The translations under genes were made by a program, and so were the position numbers. A stretch of 45,342 bases of DNA from Burkholderiales bacterium (GTDB taxonomy: Bacteria > Pseudomonadota > Gammaproteobacteria > Burkholderiales > Casimicrobiaceae): NCBI GenBank assembly GCA_025352105.1, contig JANXUB010000031.1, forward strand, positions 1-45,342, given 5' to 3'. Positions 16,431 to 25,126 of the stretch are shown one piece after another. The notes under the pieces were generated by a model, which was not told the DNA's origin, made no database searches, and was given only the letters and a program-made list of their open reading frames with translations. Each line of letters begins with the position of its first letter. Position 1 is the first letter of the stretch.

Positions 16431-17873
16431 ATGACGCAATCCAAGTCGCGTGTCGTGTCCATTAACTCGCGTTCGACCAAAACCAAGTCAGCGCCCACCA
16501 AACTGTTCGTGCTCGATACCAATGTGATGATGCACGATCCGACATCGCTCTACCGATTTGAAGAACACGACATCTTTCTGCCGATCTGCACGCTGGAAGA
16601 ACTCGACAACAACAAAAAAGGCACGCTTGAGGTCAATCGCAATGCGCGTCAGGCATCGCGATTTCTCGACGAGCTGGTCAAGGGTTTTGATAACGGCATC
16701 GACGAAGGCATCCCGCTGACCAAGGCCTCCGGCGGCGCCGCAAATGGGCGGCTCTTCTTGCAAACCGAACCGTTGTCGGTGCAATTGCCGGCCTCGTTCG
16801 CTGCCGGAAAAGCCGATAACGAGATCATCGCCGTCTGCCTGCACCTGCGCAAGAAAGAGCCCAAACGCCACATCACGCTGGTGTCGAAAGACATCAACAT
16901 GCGCATCAAAGCGCGCGCCTTAAACGTTGACGCCGAGGATTACTTCAACGACAAGGTGCTGGAGGATTCGGACCTCCTCTACACCGGAATGACCGAGCTC
17001 CCCGCTGACTTCTGGGAGAAACACAGCAAGGGCATCGAGAGCTGGCAGCAGGGCGGCGCGATGTTCTACAAAATCATCGGCCCGATTGTCTCGAAGCTGC
17101 TCGTCAACGAATTCGTTTACACCGAGGTCGACACGCCGTTTTACGCGCGCGTGATTGCCGTTGAGGGCAAGGTCGCCACCCTGCAAACACTGCGTGATTT
17201 CGGCCATCACAAAAACGCCATCTGGGGCATCACCGCCCGAAATCGCGAGCAAAATTTCGCGCTCAATCTGTTGATGAATCCCGACGTCGATTTTGTCACG
17301 CTGCTCGGTCAAGCCGGTACCGGCAAGACATTGCTCACGCTTGCGGCGGGCCTGCAACTGACGCTCGACCAAAAGATTTACAACGAAATCATCATGACCC
17401 GCGTTACAGTGCCGGTCGGTGAAGACATCGGCTTTCTACCTGGCACAGAAGAAGAAAAAATGACGCCGTGGATGGGCGCGCTGGAGGACAACCTCGACGT
17501 TCTCATGGGTGCCGACAATGACGCTGGCGAATGGGGCCGCGCTGCGAGCAACGAACTCATCCGGTCACGGGTGAAGGTGAAAAGTCTCAACTTTATGCGG
17601 GGACGCACGTTCCTGAACAAACTCCTGATCATCGACGAGGCGCAAAACCTGACGCCAAAGCAGATGAAGACGCTGATCACCCGCGCGGGCCCCGGCACCA
17701 AGGTCGTCTGCCTCGGCAACATCGCGCAAATCGACACACCCTACCTGTCCGAGGGCTCATCCGGCCTGACCTACGTGGTAGACCGATTCAAAGGCTGGGC
17801 GCACGGTGGCCACGTCACGCTGCAACGCGGCGAACGATCACGATTAGCGGATTACGCGGCGGAGATTTTGTAG
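16431..17873 (+). CDS. PIN-domain PhoH family ATPase (YlaK-like)
   Basis: The protein has 480 residues. The N-terminal PIN domain (about 24-160) begins KLFVLDTNVMMHD, with acidic residues typical of a metal-dependent RNase. The C-terminal PhoH ATPase has the P-loop GQAGTGKT (residues 293-300), the Walker B LLIIDEAQNLTP and the GPGTKVVCLGNIAQID segment. PIN-PhoH proteins have been reported as RNA helicase/RNase enzymes; the in vivo role in Proteobacteria is unclear. A good ribosome site AAGGAAATTC precedes the ATG. The leader contains a hairpin and a dyad. Confidence 0.95.
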   Translation: MTQSKSRVVSINSRSTKTKSAPTKLFVLDTNVMMHDPTSLYRFEEHDIFLPICTLEELDNNKKGTLEVNRNARQASRFLDELVKGFDNGIDEGIPLTKASGGAANGRLFLQTEPLSVQLPASFAAGKADNEIIAVCLHLRKKEPKRHITLVSKDINMRIKARALNVDAEDYFNDKVLEDSDLLYTGMTELPADFWEKHSKGIESWQQGGAMFYKIIGPIVSKLLVNEFVYTEVDTPFYARVIAVEGKVATLQTLRDFGHHKNAIWGITARNREQNFALNLLMNPDVDFVTLLGQAGTGKTLLTLAAGLQLTLDQKIYNEIIMTRVTVPVGEDIGFLPGTEEEKMTPWMGALEDNLDVLMGADNDAGEWGRAASNELIRSRVKVKSLNFMRGRTFLNKLLIIDEAQNLTPKQMKTLITRAGPGTKVVCLGNIAQIDTPYLSEGSSGLTYVVDRFKGWAHGGHVTLQRGERSRLADYAAEIL

Positions 17874-17913
17874 AGCGGCACATACACTCACTGCGCAACA
17901 AGGAGGATTTGTT

Positions 17914-18852
17914 ATGCACAAAGTCATCGTCACGACACTCGCGAGCCTCGTCGCCAGCGCCAGTTTCGCGCAATACCCCGAGCGCGCCGTCAACTACGTC
18001 ATCCCGTTCGTACCGGGCGGTGAGAGCGACATCACGGCGCGCCTGCAGGGCAAAGTTTCATCGAAACTGACCGGCAAGGAGTTCATCGTCCAGAACAAAG
18101 CCGGAGCCGGTGGCGCGCTGGCCTGGGGTCAGTTGAACAGCATGCCAAACGATGGCTACACCGTCGTTGGCAGCAATCTGCCGCATCTGATTTTGCAGCC
18201 TCTTGAAGGTCAGGTGCCGTACAAAACCGACGACATCGTCAACGTGTTTTTCTTTCAGTACACGGCGGATGCATTGGTGGTTTCGGCCGACTCGCCGTAT
18301 AAAACTTTTGCCGAGCTGATGACGGCGGCGAAAGCCAATCCCGACAAAATCACGGTGGCCGGCAGTGGCACGAACTCAGCCAATCACATGGCGTATCAGC
18401 GGCTGGGCTTGCAGGGCAAAGTCAAGATGACCTACATCCCGTTCAAGGGCACGGGCGACTTGACCACTGCCCTGCTCGGCAAACACGTTGATGCTGCGAT
18501 GAGTTACCCGACCTTCGCTGTTGCCAATCGGGAAAAAATTCGCATGCTGGCTGTGGCCACGCAAAACCGCCTGCCGCAATTTCCAAACGTTCCCACGTTC
18601 AAGGAATTGGGATTTGACTGGGTGGACGGTGCCTATCGTGGCATTGCGGTGCCGAAGTCCACACCCGAAGCAACGCGCAAGCAGATTTCCGACTTGTTCC
18701 TGAAGATCAACAATGATCCCGATTTTCGCAAGCAAATGCTCGACGGCGGCTTTGAACCCATCGACATTACCTACGAAAAAATGCCGGAATTCATGAAGCA
18801 GCGTACCGCCGAGACGATGCCGTTGGCAAAGCAAATGGGATTGGTAAAGTAG
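17914..18852 (+). CDS. Bug/TctC-type tripartite tricarboxylate transporter binding protein
   Basis: A 312-residue periplasmic solute-binding protein with a signal peptide (MHKVIVTTLASLVASASFA). Family landmarks: YPERAVNYVIPFVPGGESDI, VQNKAGAGGALAW, the ADSPYKTFAELMTAAKANP region, and AAMSYPTFAVANREKIRMLA. It would capture a carboxylate or similar ligand for a TctAB permease, but no permease genes are nearby. Orphan Bug proteins of this sort are very numerous in betaproteobacteria. The ribosome site AAGGAGG before the ATG is close to consensus. It is convergent with the large regulator, 16 bases apart. Confidence 0.95.
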   Translation: MHKVIVTTLASLVASASFAQYPERAVNYVIPFVPGGESDITARLQGKVSSKLTGKEFIVQNKAGAGGALAWGQLNSMPNDGYTVVGSNLPHLILQPLEGQVPYKTDDIVNVFFFQYTADALVVSADSPYKTFAELMTAAKANPDKITVAGSGTNSANHMAYQRLGLQGKVKMTYIPFKGTGDLTTALLGKHVDAAMSYPTFAVANREKIRMLAVATQNRLPQFPNVPTFKELGFDWVDGAYRGIAVPKSTPEATRKQISDLFLKINNDPDFRKQMLDGGFEPIDITYEKMPEFMKQRTAETMPLAKQMGLVK

Positions 18853-18868
18853 CTCAACGAAAGTGGAA

Positions 18869-21499
18869 TTATTGCGTGGAGTTTGCCGAAACAGCCAGCT
18901 GCATGGCCTGTTCAAGCGTCAATGCGCGCCCCTGCTGCCACGCGTCGTCAAACGCAACGTCATCGTTAATCGCTACGCGGGCCGCCGCGACACTGCGCGC
19001 GCAGTGAAGCCGCCACGCGGGCCGCAGCGGAGATCCGATGTCCTCACGCAGCCGCTCCATTGAGCCCCAGATGCGCGCGGCGCAAAGCACATCGCCAAGC
19101 GCCGCGATTGCCTCAGCCAAACCCTCCAGCGACACCGCAATGACAGATCGGTCGCTCAGCGTGCGCTGAATATGGAGGCTCTCGCGATACAGCGCCATCG
19201 AGTCTGTGAAGTTGCCCTGATCGTACGCCACCATGCCGAGGCCGCTCAGCGCGCGCGCGGCCCCCGCTCTGTCGCTGAATTCGCGCCTGATCGTCAGACT
19301 TTCCTCCAATAGCGTCTGCGCAGTCGGACAGTCGCCACTGAAGCAGGCGACCAGCCCCAGACGGTAAAGAATGAGCGCAGCATTCCAGCGGTCGCCCATT
19401 TCCCGCGCGTAGGCCAAGCTCCTGTCGAGCAGCGCCTTTGCGGTGGGATAGTCCCCCTGAGACAGCGCAACAGCGCCCAAATTGCCGAGGGCGGTGGCCA
19501 CACCGCGTCGCTCTCCAATCTGCTGCGCAATGGCAAGCGACGCCTCATTTCGAGTCTGGGCGGACGAGAAGTCCCCCAACGACAGCGCAAGCAGCCCCAT
19601 TCCGCTCAGCGCCGCCGTGATGCCCTGTTGATCCGCCAACTGCTGCGCAATGCTCAAAGCCGACTCATGCAAATCTCGGGCAGCCGCAAAATCGCCTTGA
19701 TACAGGGCGAGCGCTCCGGCGGCATTGAGCGCCTTGGCCCGCTCAGGCGTCGGCTCGTGAGCTGCTGTTTTGAGAAACACCCGTTCACACCACTCGCGCC
19801 CCTCCGAGAGCCGACCCTGCATCATCCAGAAGTCGCCCAGCGAGCCGCACAATCGCAGCACGTCACGCCCCTCTTCCGCAGCCAGACTCCAGTCGAGGCT
19901 GGCGAGCAGGTTTTCGTGCTCTGACTCCAGCCGCTGCAAACTAACCCGCTGTTCAGCGGCGTTCAGTTTCGATTCAGCCTCTTCGGCCAGCGCCAAAAAG
20001 TACCGGCTATGTCGGGTTCGAATACCTGCGTCATCCGCATTCTGCTCGCGCTTTTCGCGAGCATACTGGCGCACGGTTTCGAGCAGCCGGAAACGTGAAT
20101 ATTGTTCTATCTGCTCCACAACGATCAGGCTCTTGTCGCAGAGTTGCGTCATCAGATCCAGAACCTCCCACTCGGCGACATCCGCTCCGGCGCAAACCGC
20201 TTCCGCAGCCTCCAGCGTCCAACCGCCTGAAAATACAGACAATCGTTGCAGCAAGCGCTTTTCTGGATCGTTGAGCAGGTTGTAGCTCCAGTCGATGAGC
20301 GCGAGCAGCGTTTGATGACGCGGCAACGCCAAGCGTGAGCCACCCGTTAACAGGCGAAAGCGATGATCGAGCTTGCGGTCAATTTCGGCGACCGACAGCA
20401 GGCCAAGCCGCGCCGCCGCCAATTCGATAGCGAGCGGAATGCCGTCAAGTTGCCAACAGAGTGAATTCACGGCAGCGACATTGTCGTGCGTCAACTGGAA
20501 GTCAGCACGCACCAAGAGCGCTCGATCAACGAAAAGCTGTACCGCCTCGTATTGCAAAAGGCTGTGCGGCGTGTGTGCGACGTTGAGCTCTGGCAGCGAC
20601 AGCGAGGGCACACGGTAGGTCTGCTCGCCATCGGTACCGAGCGCCTGACGGCTGCTGGCCAAAATCTTCAGACCGGGACAGTGACGCAAGAGCAGGTCGA
20701 CGACTTTGGCGCAAGCATCAAGCAGGTGCTCGCAGTTATCCACCAGCAGCAGCAACCGCTTGTTGCGCAAATGCTCGGTCAGGGTGCGCTCAAGCGGCTT
20801 GCCCGGCTCTTCTTTCACAGCAAAGGCGCTGGCCACCGCTTGCAACATGAGGCCCGGCTCCGTCAGTGGCGCAAGTTCCAGAAACCATGCGCCATCAGGG
20901 AATTGCTCGAACGCGTTGGCAGCTACCTGAAGGCTCAGCCGTGTTTTTCCACAGCCGCCGGAACCGATCAGCGAGAGAAGGCGCGTGCGCATCAGCAAGG
21001 CCTCGACGGCCGCGATTTCGTTCTCGCGACCTATGAAGCTGGTCAATTGCCGTGGCAAATTGTTCGGGTAGATCTGTGACGAGGTCAAGCTCGGCTGGGC
21101 GACGGCTCTGCGCCGCTCTACCTGCGGTCGTCGATCCACGGGCTGCGGCAATTCGTCGGCCAGCAGAGTGAACTGGTAACCGCGCCCTGGAATCGTGGCG
21201 ATTGCCCGCGAGCCCAAGAGTTTCCGCAACGCCGAAATGTGCACTTGAAGATTGTTCTCCTCAACGATCAATCCTGGCCAGATGAGTTCGAGCAATTCGT
21301 CCTTGCTCGTCACCCGATCGCGTCGTTCAACGAGCACGACCAACAGATCAAAGGCGCGCGCCCCCAGCTTCGCGGGCTCGCCACTGATCAATACATCGCG
21401 CTGCGCGGGCCGGATAACGCAGGGCCCGAAACTGATTTCGGCAACCAGCGCACGCGGGTCGAGCGGGGTTGATGCGTTGGCGGAGGCGGAGGTGGACAT
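18869..21499 (-). CDS. winged-helix regulator with ATPase and TPR domains
   Basis: An 876-residue cytoplasmic protein. Residues 20-112 form an OmpR-type winged helix (LGARAFDLLVVLVERRDRVT, VQVHIS-like recognition helix, GRGYQF), as in CadC-like one-component regulators. An NB-ARC/STAND-type ATPase follows, opening LPRQLTSFIGRENEI, with Walker A GSGGCGKT (179-186) and a later LLLLVDNCEHLLD. The last 300 residues are TPR repeats (LSQGDYPTAKALLDRSLAYA). Such proteins act as ligand- or partner-sensing activators. It is divergent from the DUF2917-lodA-lodB genes, so it is the obvious candidate to control them. Two tandem 10-bp repeats lie in the shared promoter region. Confidence 0.93.
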   Translation of the reverse strand: MSTSASANASTPLDPRALVAEISFGPCVIRPAQRDVLISGEPAKLGARAFDLLVVLVERRDRVTSKDELLELIWPGLIVEENNLQVHISALRKLLGSRAIATIPGRGYQFTLLADELPQPVDRRPQVERRRAVAQPSLTSSQIYPNNLPRQLTSFIGRENEIAAVEALLMRTRLLSLIGSGGCGKTRLSLQVAANAFEQFPDGAWFLELAPLTEPGLMLQAVASAFAVKEEPGKPLERTLTEHLRNKRLLLLVDNCEHLLDACAKVVDLLLRHCPGLKILASSRQALGTDGEQTYRVPSLSLPELNVAHTPHSLLQYEAVQLFVDRALLVRADFQLTHDNVAAVNSLCWQLDGIPLAIELAAARLGLLSVAEIDRKLDHRFRLLTGGSRLALPRHQTLLALIDWSYNLLNDPEKRLLQRLSVFSGGWTLEAAEAVCAGADVAEWEVLDLMTQLCDKSLIVVEQIEQYSRFRLLETVRQYAREKREQNADDAGIRTRHSRYFLALAEEAESKLNAAEQRVSLQRLESEHENLLASLDWSLAAEEGRDVLRLCGSLGDFWMMQGRLSEGREWCERVFLKTAAHEPTPERAKALNAAGALALYQGDFAAARDLHESALSIAQQLADQQGITAALSGMGLLALSLGDFSSAQTRNEASLAIAQQIGERRGVATALGNLGAVALSQGDYPTAKALLDRSLAYAREMGDRWNAALILYRLGLVACFSGDCPTAQTLLEESLTIRREFSDRAGAARALSGLGMVAYDQGNFTDSMALYRESLHIQRTLSDRSVIAVSLEGLAEAIAALGDVLCAARIWGSMERLREDIGSPLRPAWRLHCARSVAAARVAINDDVAFDDAWQQGRALTLEQAMQLAVSANSTQ

Positions 21500-21554
21500 A
21501 AGAGAAGTCTATCGGCATCCAGCCCAGTTTCGCCGAGCTTCGTGCGTACTCTGG

Positions 21555-21574
21555 TTCAGAACGATTCAGAATGA
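21555..21574. promoter_or_regulatory. tandem 10-bp direct repeats, candidate regulator site
   Basis: TTCAGAACGA and TTCAGAATGA follow each other directly (one mismatch), in the 152-base gap between the winged-helix regulator and the DUF2917 gene. OmpR-type winged helices typically bind such head-to-tail repeats one helical turn apart. Binding is an inference. Confidence 0.45.
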
Positions 21575-21651
21575 TTAAGGCGTTGCCAAAGACATAAGCG
21601 GCCGTTCGGAAGATAGTTAATCCATCCAATCCGCATCACACGGCGCCCAAA

Positions 21652-21969
21652 ATGAATACAACGACATCAACCAACGCGTTCTCACTCGCCAAGGCCGCTA
21701 CCAAGCGCATTCCCGATCCGGCGGGACTGGAAATTACCTGCACAAGCGGCACGATCTGGATCACGCTCGAGAGCATCTTGCACGACGTGATCCTGACCGC
21801 GGGCACGGGCGAGGACACATTTGTCACTCGAAGCCATCGCAGCGCGCTGATTTACGCGCTGAGCGACGCGCAGTTTTTGATTGCAACGCCCGCAGAAACC
21901 ACGAGCTACGTGCAACACGCACCAGCGCAGTGGCAGGGCGATCAACCGATGCGGCTACTCGGTGCATGA
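21652..21969 (+). CDS. DUF2917 family protein
   Basis: A 105-residue protein without signal peptide or membrane segment. The central part (GLEITCTSGTIWITLESILH, DVILTAGTGEDTFVTR, SALIYALSDAQF) matches the DUF2917 pattern, a small beta-sandwich family. It is known to me only as a conserved domain in proteobacteria, with no assigned function. It is the first gene divergent from the large regulator and lies 139 bases upstream of the LodA-like gene. A short hairpin with a T-run lies just after its stop, so it may be transcribed partly apart from lodA. Confidence 0.8.
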   Translation: MNTTTSTNAFSLAKAATKRIPDPAGLEITCTSGTIWITLESILHDVILTAGTGEDTFVTRSHRSALIYALSDAQFLIATPAETTSYVQHAPAQWQGDQPMRLLGA

Positions 21970-21976
21970 GTCGGTC

Positions 21977-21995
21977 GCGAGCGGCTCGCATTTTT
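21977..21995 (+). terminator. short hairpin plus T-run after the DUF2917 gene
   Basis: GCGAG, CGG, CTCGC (21977-21989) followed by A and five T form a small intrinsic-terminator-like structure eight bases after the DUF2917 stop. The five-pair stem is weak, so it may be a partial terminator. Confidence 0.4.
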
Positions 21996-22108
21996 AGCTG
22001 GGCGTGGCTTGCCGACTAAAGAATAGCGCGCGCTGGACAACGGAACCCATTTCTCGGATAGTCCCTATCGCGCCACCGACACCCGATTACTGAACCAAGG
22101 ATTCGTTC

Positions 22109-23998
22109 ATGCCCGCCACAGCTCCCAAGCCTATCCCCGACACCGCTATTGTCAAAGCCGCCATCTACCCGCCTATCGGCATCGCACGGGTGGGCAACAG
22201 CGCAACCGAGTTCTACATTGGGCCGGAAGTGCCCGATCCGCTGCCAGCCGCGCCGGGGTTTTACCGCGACGCAAAGGGCGCTATCAAGCGCGAAGCGGCC
22301 CGTTTTCGTGTCTATGGGCTCAACGCTGCGGGTCAGGCGGTTGCTGAGCTGACGGCGGACAATGCCGACATCGAATGGGCGGTGACGCTCGCCAACACCA
22401 AGGCTGCGTGGTATCAGTTTCAGATGGCGCTTGATGTGCCGGAGGCGGTTTCTGCTCCGCCGTCTTTCTTGCGCAACATGGCGGTGGCGGATCGTGCGTC
22501 GCTATCCATCACACCCGGTGAGCGGCGGATTAAGGGCAAAGAACAGCACGGCGCAGGTTTCGCATTTGATACCGGCAAATTCGTCGGTAAATCGGTGTAT
22601 CTCGGCGAGCTGCGCACAGATCAGGCAGGGCGTCTTTGCGTGCTTGGTGGCTTCGGCCATGCCGCCTCGGTAACGGGAGCTCAGGCCATCACGTTCGCCA
22701 ACAACGAGGGTTGGCACGACGACGTGTCGGATGGCCCGGTAACTGCCGTGGTGCGCTTTCAGGGGCAGACGCTTGCGGTTGATCCGGCTTGGGTAGTGGT
22801 CGCGCCGCCCAACTATGCGCCGCGACAGAAGTCTGTCCGCACGATGTGGGATTTGATGCGTGACCTGTTTGTCACCCAAGGCACGATCACCGCACCCGCC
22901 AAACCGTCTTTCCAAAACGATATTCGACCAATTTTTGAGCGACTGTCGCGCTTGCAGTGGGTCAATGCGGGTTATGCAGCGGCCTTCGGATGGGGCGGCA
23001 GCACGCCGTTCAGCCAACCGCAATGGATGGAGAAGCTCTCGAACCCGTCAGTCAACAGCAAGGAGTGGCGACAGACGCTCTACAACCAGTTCCGCCAGTT
23101 TGCCCGCGACGGTTGGGCGCAGTCGCCGTGGCCGTGGTTGTATGGCGATGCGATGTCGATTCCGGCGCTTGATATTGCTGAACAGAATGTAGCGCTGAGC
23201 AATCTTCAACTGCGATATCTACAACAGTGGGCGCACGGCGATTTTGTTGCCGACTATGACCCAAAAGCGCGTCCGCCGCAGCGGATCGAAGACGTGCCGT
23301 TGGCGGATCAACCAGACCTATTGACCAAGGCCGCGATGGAGTTTTGCCTAGCCGACGCGTTCCATCCAGGCTGTGAAATGACCTGGCCGATGCGGCAGAC
23401 CAGTCTGTACATGGCACCGTTTCGCCTCAGCCATCAGGCAAAAGGCTGGATCGAGCCGGACTACGGCGGGGTGCTGACGGCGGACAACTTCAGCGACCCG
23501 TGCAGCGAGCAGGGGGCCGGTGGCGTGTCGCGCTGGATGGCGGTGCCTTGGGCGGCTGACACGGCGAGCTGTCGTTCGGGCTATGACAAAACCTACGACC
23601 CGTACGTGCCGACGTTCTGGCCAGCCCATGTGCCCAATCAGGTGCTAAGCCAGCGTGCGTATGAGACAGTGATGAACGAGGCGCTGCCGATGGATGTGCG
23701 GCTGAGTGCGTTTGCCAAACGTGCAGCCTGGATACGTCCGCTAGGCGGCGTGAGCCAAGAGGCGCAGATCAACAGCATGATTGGCAACATCGCTCAGGTG
23801 GGCATCGTTGAAGTGCGGCCAGGCCCGGTCGGTAGCACTGACTTCCCGGCAACGATGGAAGTGGAGCAGCTTCCGCCCAAGCCCGTCACGGCGGCGTTGT
23901 TGGCGGCCCATGTTGAGCTGTCGGATGAGTTCGTCGATGTCGACCTGAGCAACACCGACAAAGCGCGGCATTTAAGCGGACTCCGACGCAAGCGCTGA
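22109..23998 (+). CDS. LodA-like CTQ quinoprotein oxidase
   Basis: A 629-residue protein of the family of Marinomonas L-lysine 6-oxidase (LodA) and glycine oxidase GoxA, which deaminate amino acids oxidatively and release hydrogen peroxide. The start motif IYPPIGIARVGNS is diagnostic. The pair that forms cysteine tryptophylquinone is present: Cys422 in GCEMTWPMR and Trp481 in AVPWAADTASC, 59 residues apart (65 in LodA, C516/W581). No Sec signal is seen, as in LodA. A ribosome site AAGGA precedes the ATG. The LodB-like maturase begins three bases after its stop. The substrate cannot be predicted. Confidence 0.93.
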   Translation: MPATAPKPIPDTAIVKAAIYPPIGIARVGNSATEFYIGPEVPDPLPAAPGFYRDAKGAIKREAARFRVYGLNAAGQAVAELTADNADIEWAVTLANTKAAWYQFQMALDVPEAVSAPPSFLRNMAVADRASLSITPGERRIKGKEQHGAGFAFDTGKFVGKSVYLGELRTDQAGRLCVLGGFGHAASVTGAQAITFANNEGWHDDVSDGPVTAVVRFQGQTLAVDPAWVVVAPPNYAPRQKSVRTMWDLMRDLFVTQGTITAPAKPSFQNDIRPIFERLSRLQWVNAGYAAAFGWGGSTPFSQPQWMEKLSNPSVNSKEWRQTLYNQFRQFARDGWAQSPWPWLYGDAMSIPALDIAEQNVALSNLQLRYLQQWAHGDFVADYDPKARPPQRIEDVPLADQPDLLTKAAMEFCLADAFHPGCEMTWPMRQTSLYMAPFRLSHQAKGWIEPDYGGVLTADNFSDPCSEQGAGGVSRWMAVPWAADTASCRSGYDKTYDPYVPTFWPAHVPNQVLSQRAYETVMNEALPMDVRLSAFAKRAAWIRPLGGVSQEAQINSMIGNIAQVGIVEVRPGPVGSTDFPATMEVEQLPPKPVTAALLAAHVELSDEFVDVDLSNTDKARHLSGLRRKR

Positions 23999-24001
23999 GC
24001 G

Positions 24002-25123
24002 GTGATCCGCTGCGACGTACTGATCGTCGGCGCAGGACCTGCGGGGGCGATTGCCGCCCTTAACCTCGCCAGTTCGCGTCAGGTGCTGCTCGTGGATAAA
24101 CGCATCGCACCGGTAGCTCGCATCGGCGAATCGCTGCCGCCTGCCGCGCGTCGACTGCTGACCGATATGGGGCTTTGGGACGACTTCCTGCGTCAGGGTC
24201 ACGCCGCTTGTTACGGCAATCGTTCGCTGTGGAACGGCGTAGCCGCAGAGCATGATTTCATCCGCGATCCAGACGGTCAAGGCTGGCATCTTGATCGGGC
24301 GCAATTTGAATCGTGGCTGCAGGCGCACGCCGTTAATCGTGGCGCGTCGCTGCTCACTTCAACCACGCTTGATTCGGTGACCGCGATCAAAGACGGCTGG
24401 CAGGTGATGCTTGACACATCGACCGATTGCCTTGAGGTGCAGGCCAAGTTGCTGATTGATGCCGGTGGGCGGGCGGCGAGCTTAGGCAAACAGCTCGGTG
24501 CCGGTCGTCAACATCACGACTCGCTCGTTTGCCTGTGGCTGTATGGGCACGATCAACATATTGCGGTTGATTCGCGCTCGCAGATTGAGGCGGTCGAGCA
24601 GGGTTGGTGGTACACCGCCTCTCTACCGGGACAGCGGCGGGTACTGGCGTTTCACACCGATTCCGATTTGCAAAATCCAGCAAATGCCCGCGAGCTACGA
24701 AGCCCCGCTGCGTTGTTGCAAGCCGCAATGGCGACCACGGAAATATCCGCACAGCTCGATGCCGCTGGCTTTGTTGCCGATGCGGAAGTCGCGACAACGG
24801 CAGCCCATTCGGCTACGCTGCAACCGGTCGCAGGAGATCGCTGGTGCGCGGCGGGCGACGCGGCCATGAGCTTTGATCCGCTGTCGTCACAAGGGCTATT
24901 CAACGCGATGTACACGGGGCTCGCTGCAGCGCTTGCCTGTGACCGCACGTTAAGCGGCGAAGTCGGTGCTTTCGATGACTACGGCAACGAGTTGCGCCGC
25001 ATCGAAACCGCGTATCTGCGCCATCTTGATTTTTGGTACGGGCAAGAAAAGCGCTGGCCCGACTCCGCGTTTTGGCAACGGCGGCACCGGCGATACGTCA
25101 AAGCAACCGGGCAAATTAGCTGA
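24002..25123 (+). CDS. LodB-like FAD-dependent oxidoreductase (CTQ maturation)
   Basis: A 373-residue flavoprotein starting with GTG, three bases after the LodA-like stop. The N-terminal FAD site reads DVLIVGAGPAGAIAALNLA and the second FAD motif is GDAAMSFDPLSSQGLFNA, as in tryptophan-halogenase/geranylgeranyl-reductase-like proteins. In characterised systems LodB is needed to make the CTQ cofactor of LodA and does not take part in catalysis; by its position this protein should do the same here. The tight spacing indicates translational coupling. Its end lies three bases from the end of the convergent deiminase gene. Confidence 0.92.
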   Translation: MIRCDVLIVGAGPAGAIAALNLASSRQVLLVDKRIAPVARIGESLPPAARRLLTDMGLWDDFLRQGHAACYGNRSLWNGVAAEHDFIRDPDGQGWHLDRAQFESWLQAHAVNRGASLLTSTTLDSVTAIKDGWQVMLDTSTDCLEVQAKLLIDAGGRAASLGKQLGAGRQHHDSLVCLWLYGHDQHIAVDSRSQIEAVEQGWWYTASLPGQRRVLAFHTDSDLQNPANARELRSPAALLQAAMATTEISAQLDAAGFVADAEVATTAAHSATLQPVAGDRWCAAGDAAMSFDPLSSQGLFNAMYTGLAAALACDRTLSGEVGAFDDYGNELRRIETAYLRHLDFWYGQEKRWPDSAFWQRRHRRYVKATGQIS

Positions 25124-25126
25124 CCG

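Noticed and set aside
19000-20000. Repeated 3' part of the regulator as a possible nucleotide repeat
   Set aside because: The periodicity is the TPR protein repeat, with diverged nucleotides, not a DNA repeat array.
20520-20545. GAAAAGCTGTAC resembling the end of the dispersed element
   Set aside because: It lies within the coding sequence of the regulator, with no second arm at the right distance; chance match.
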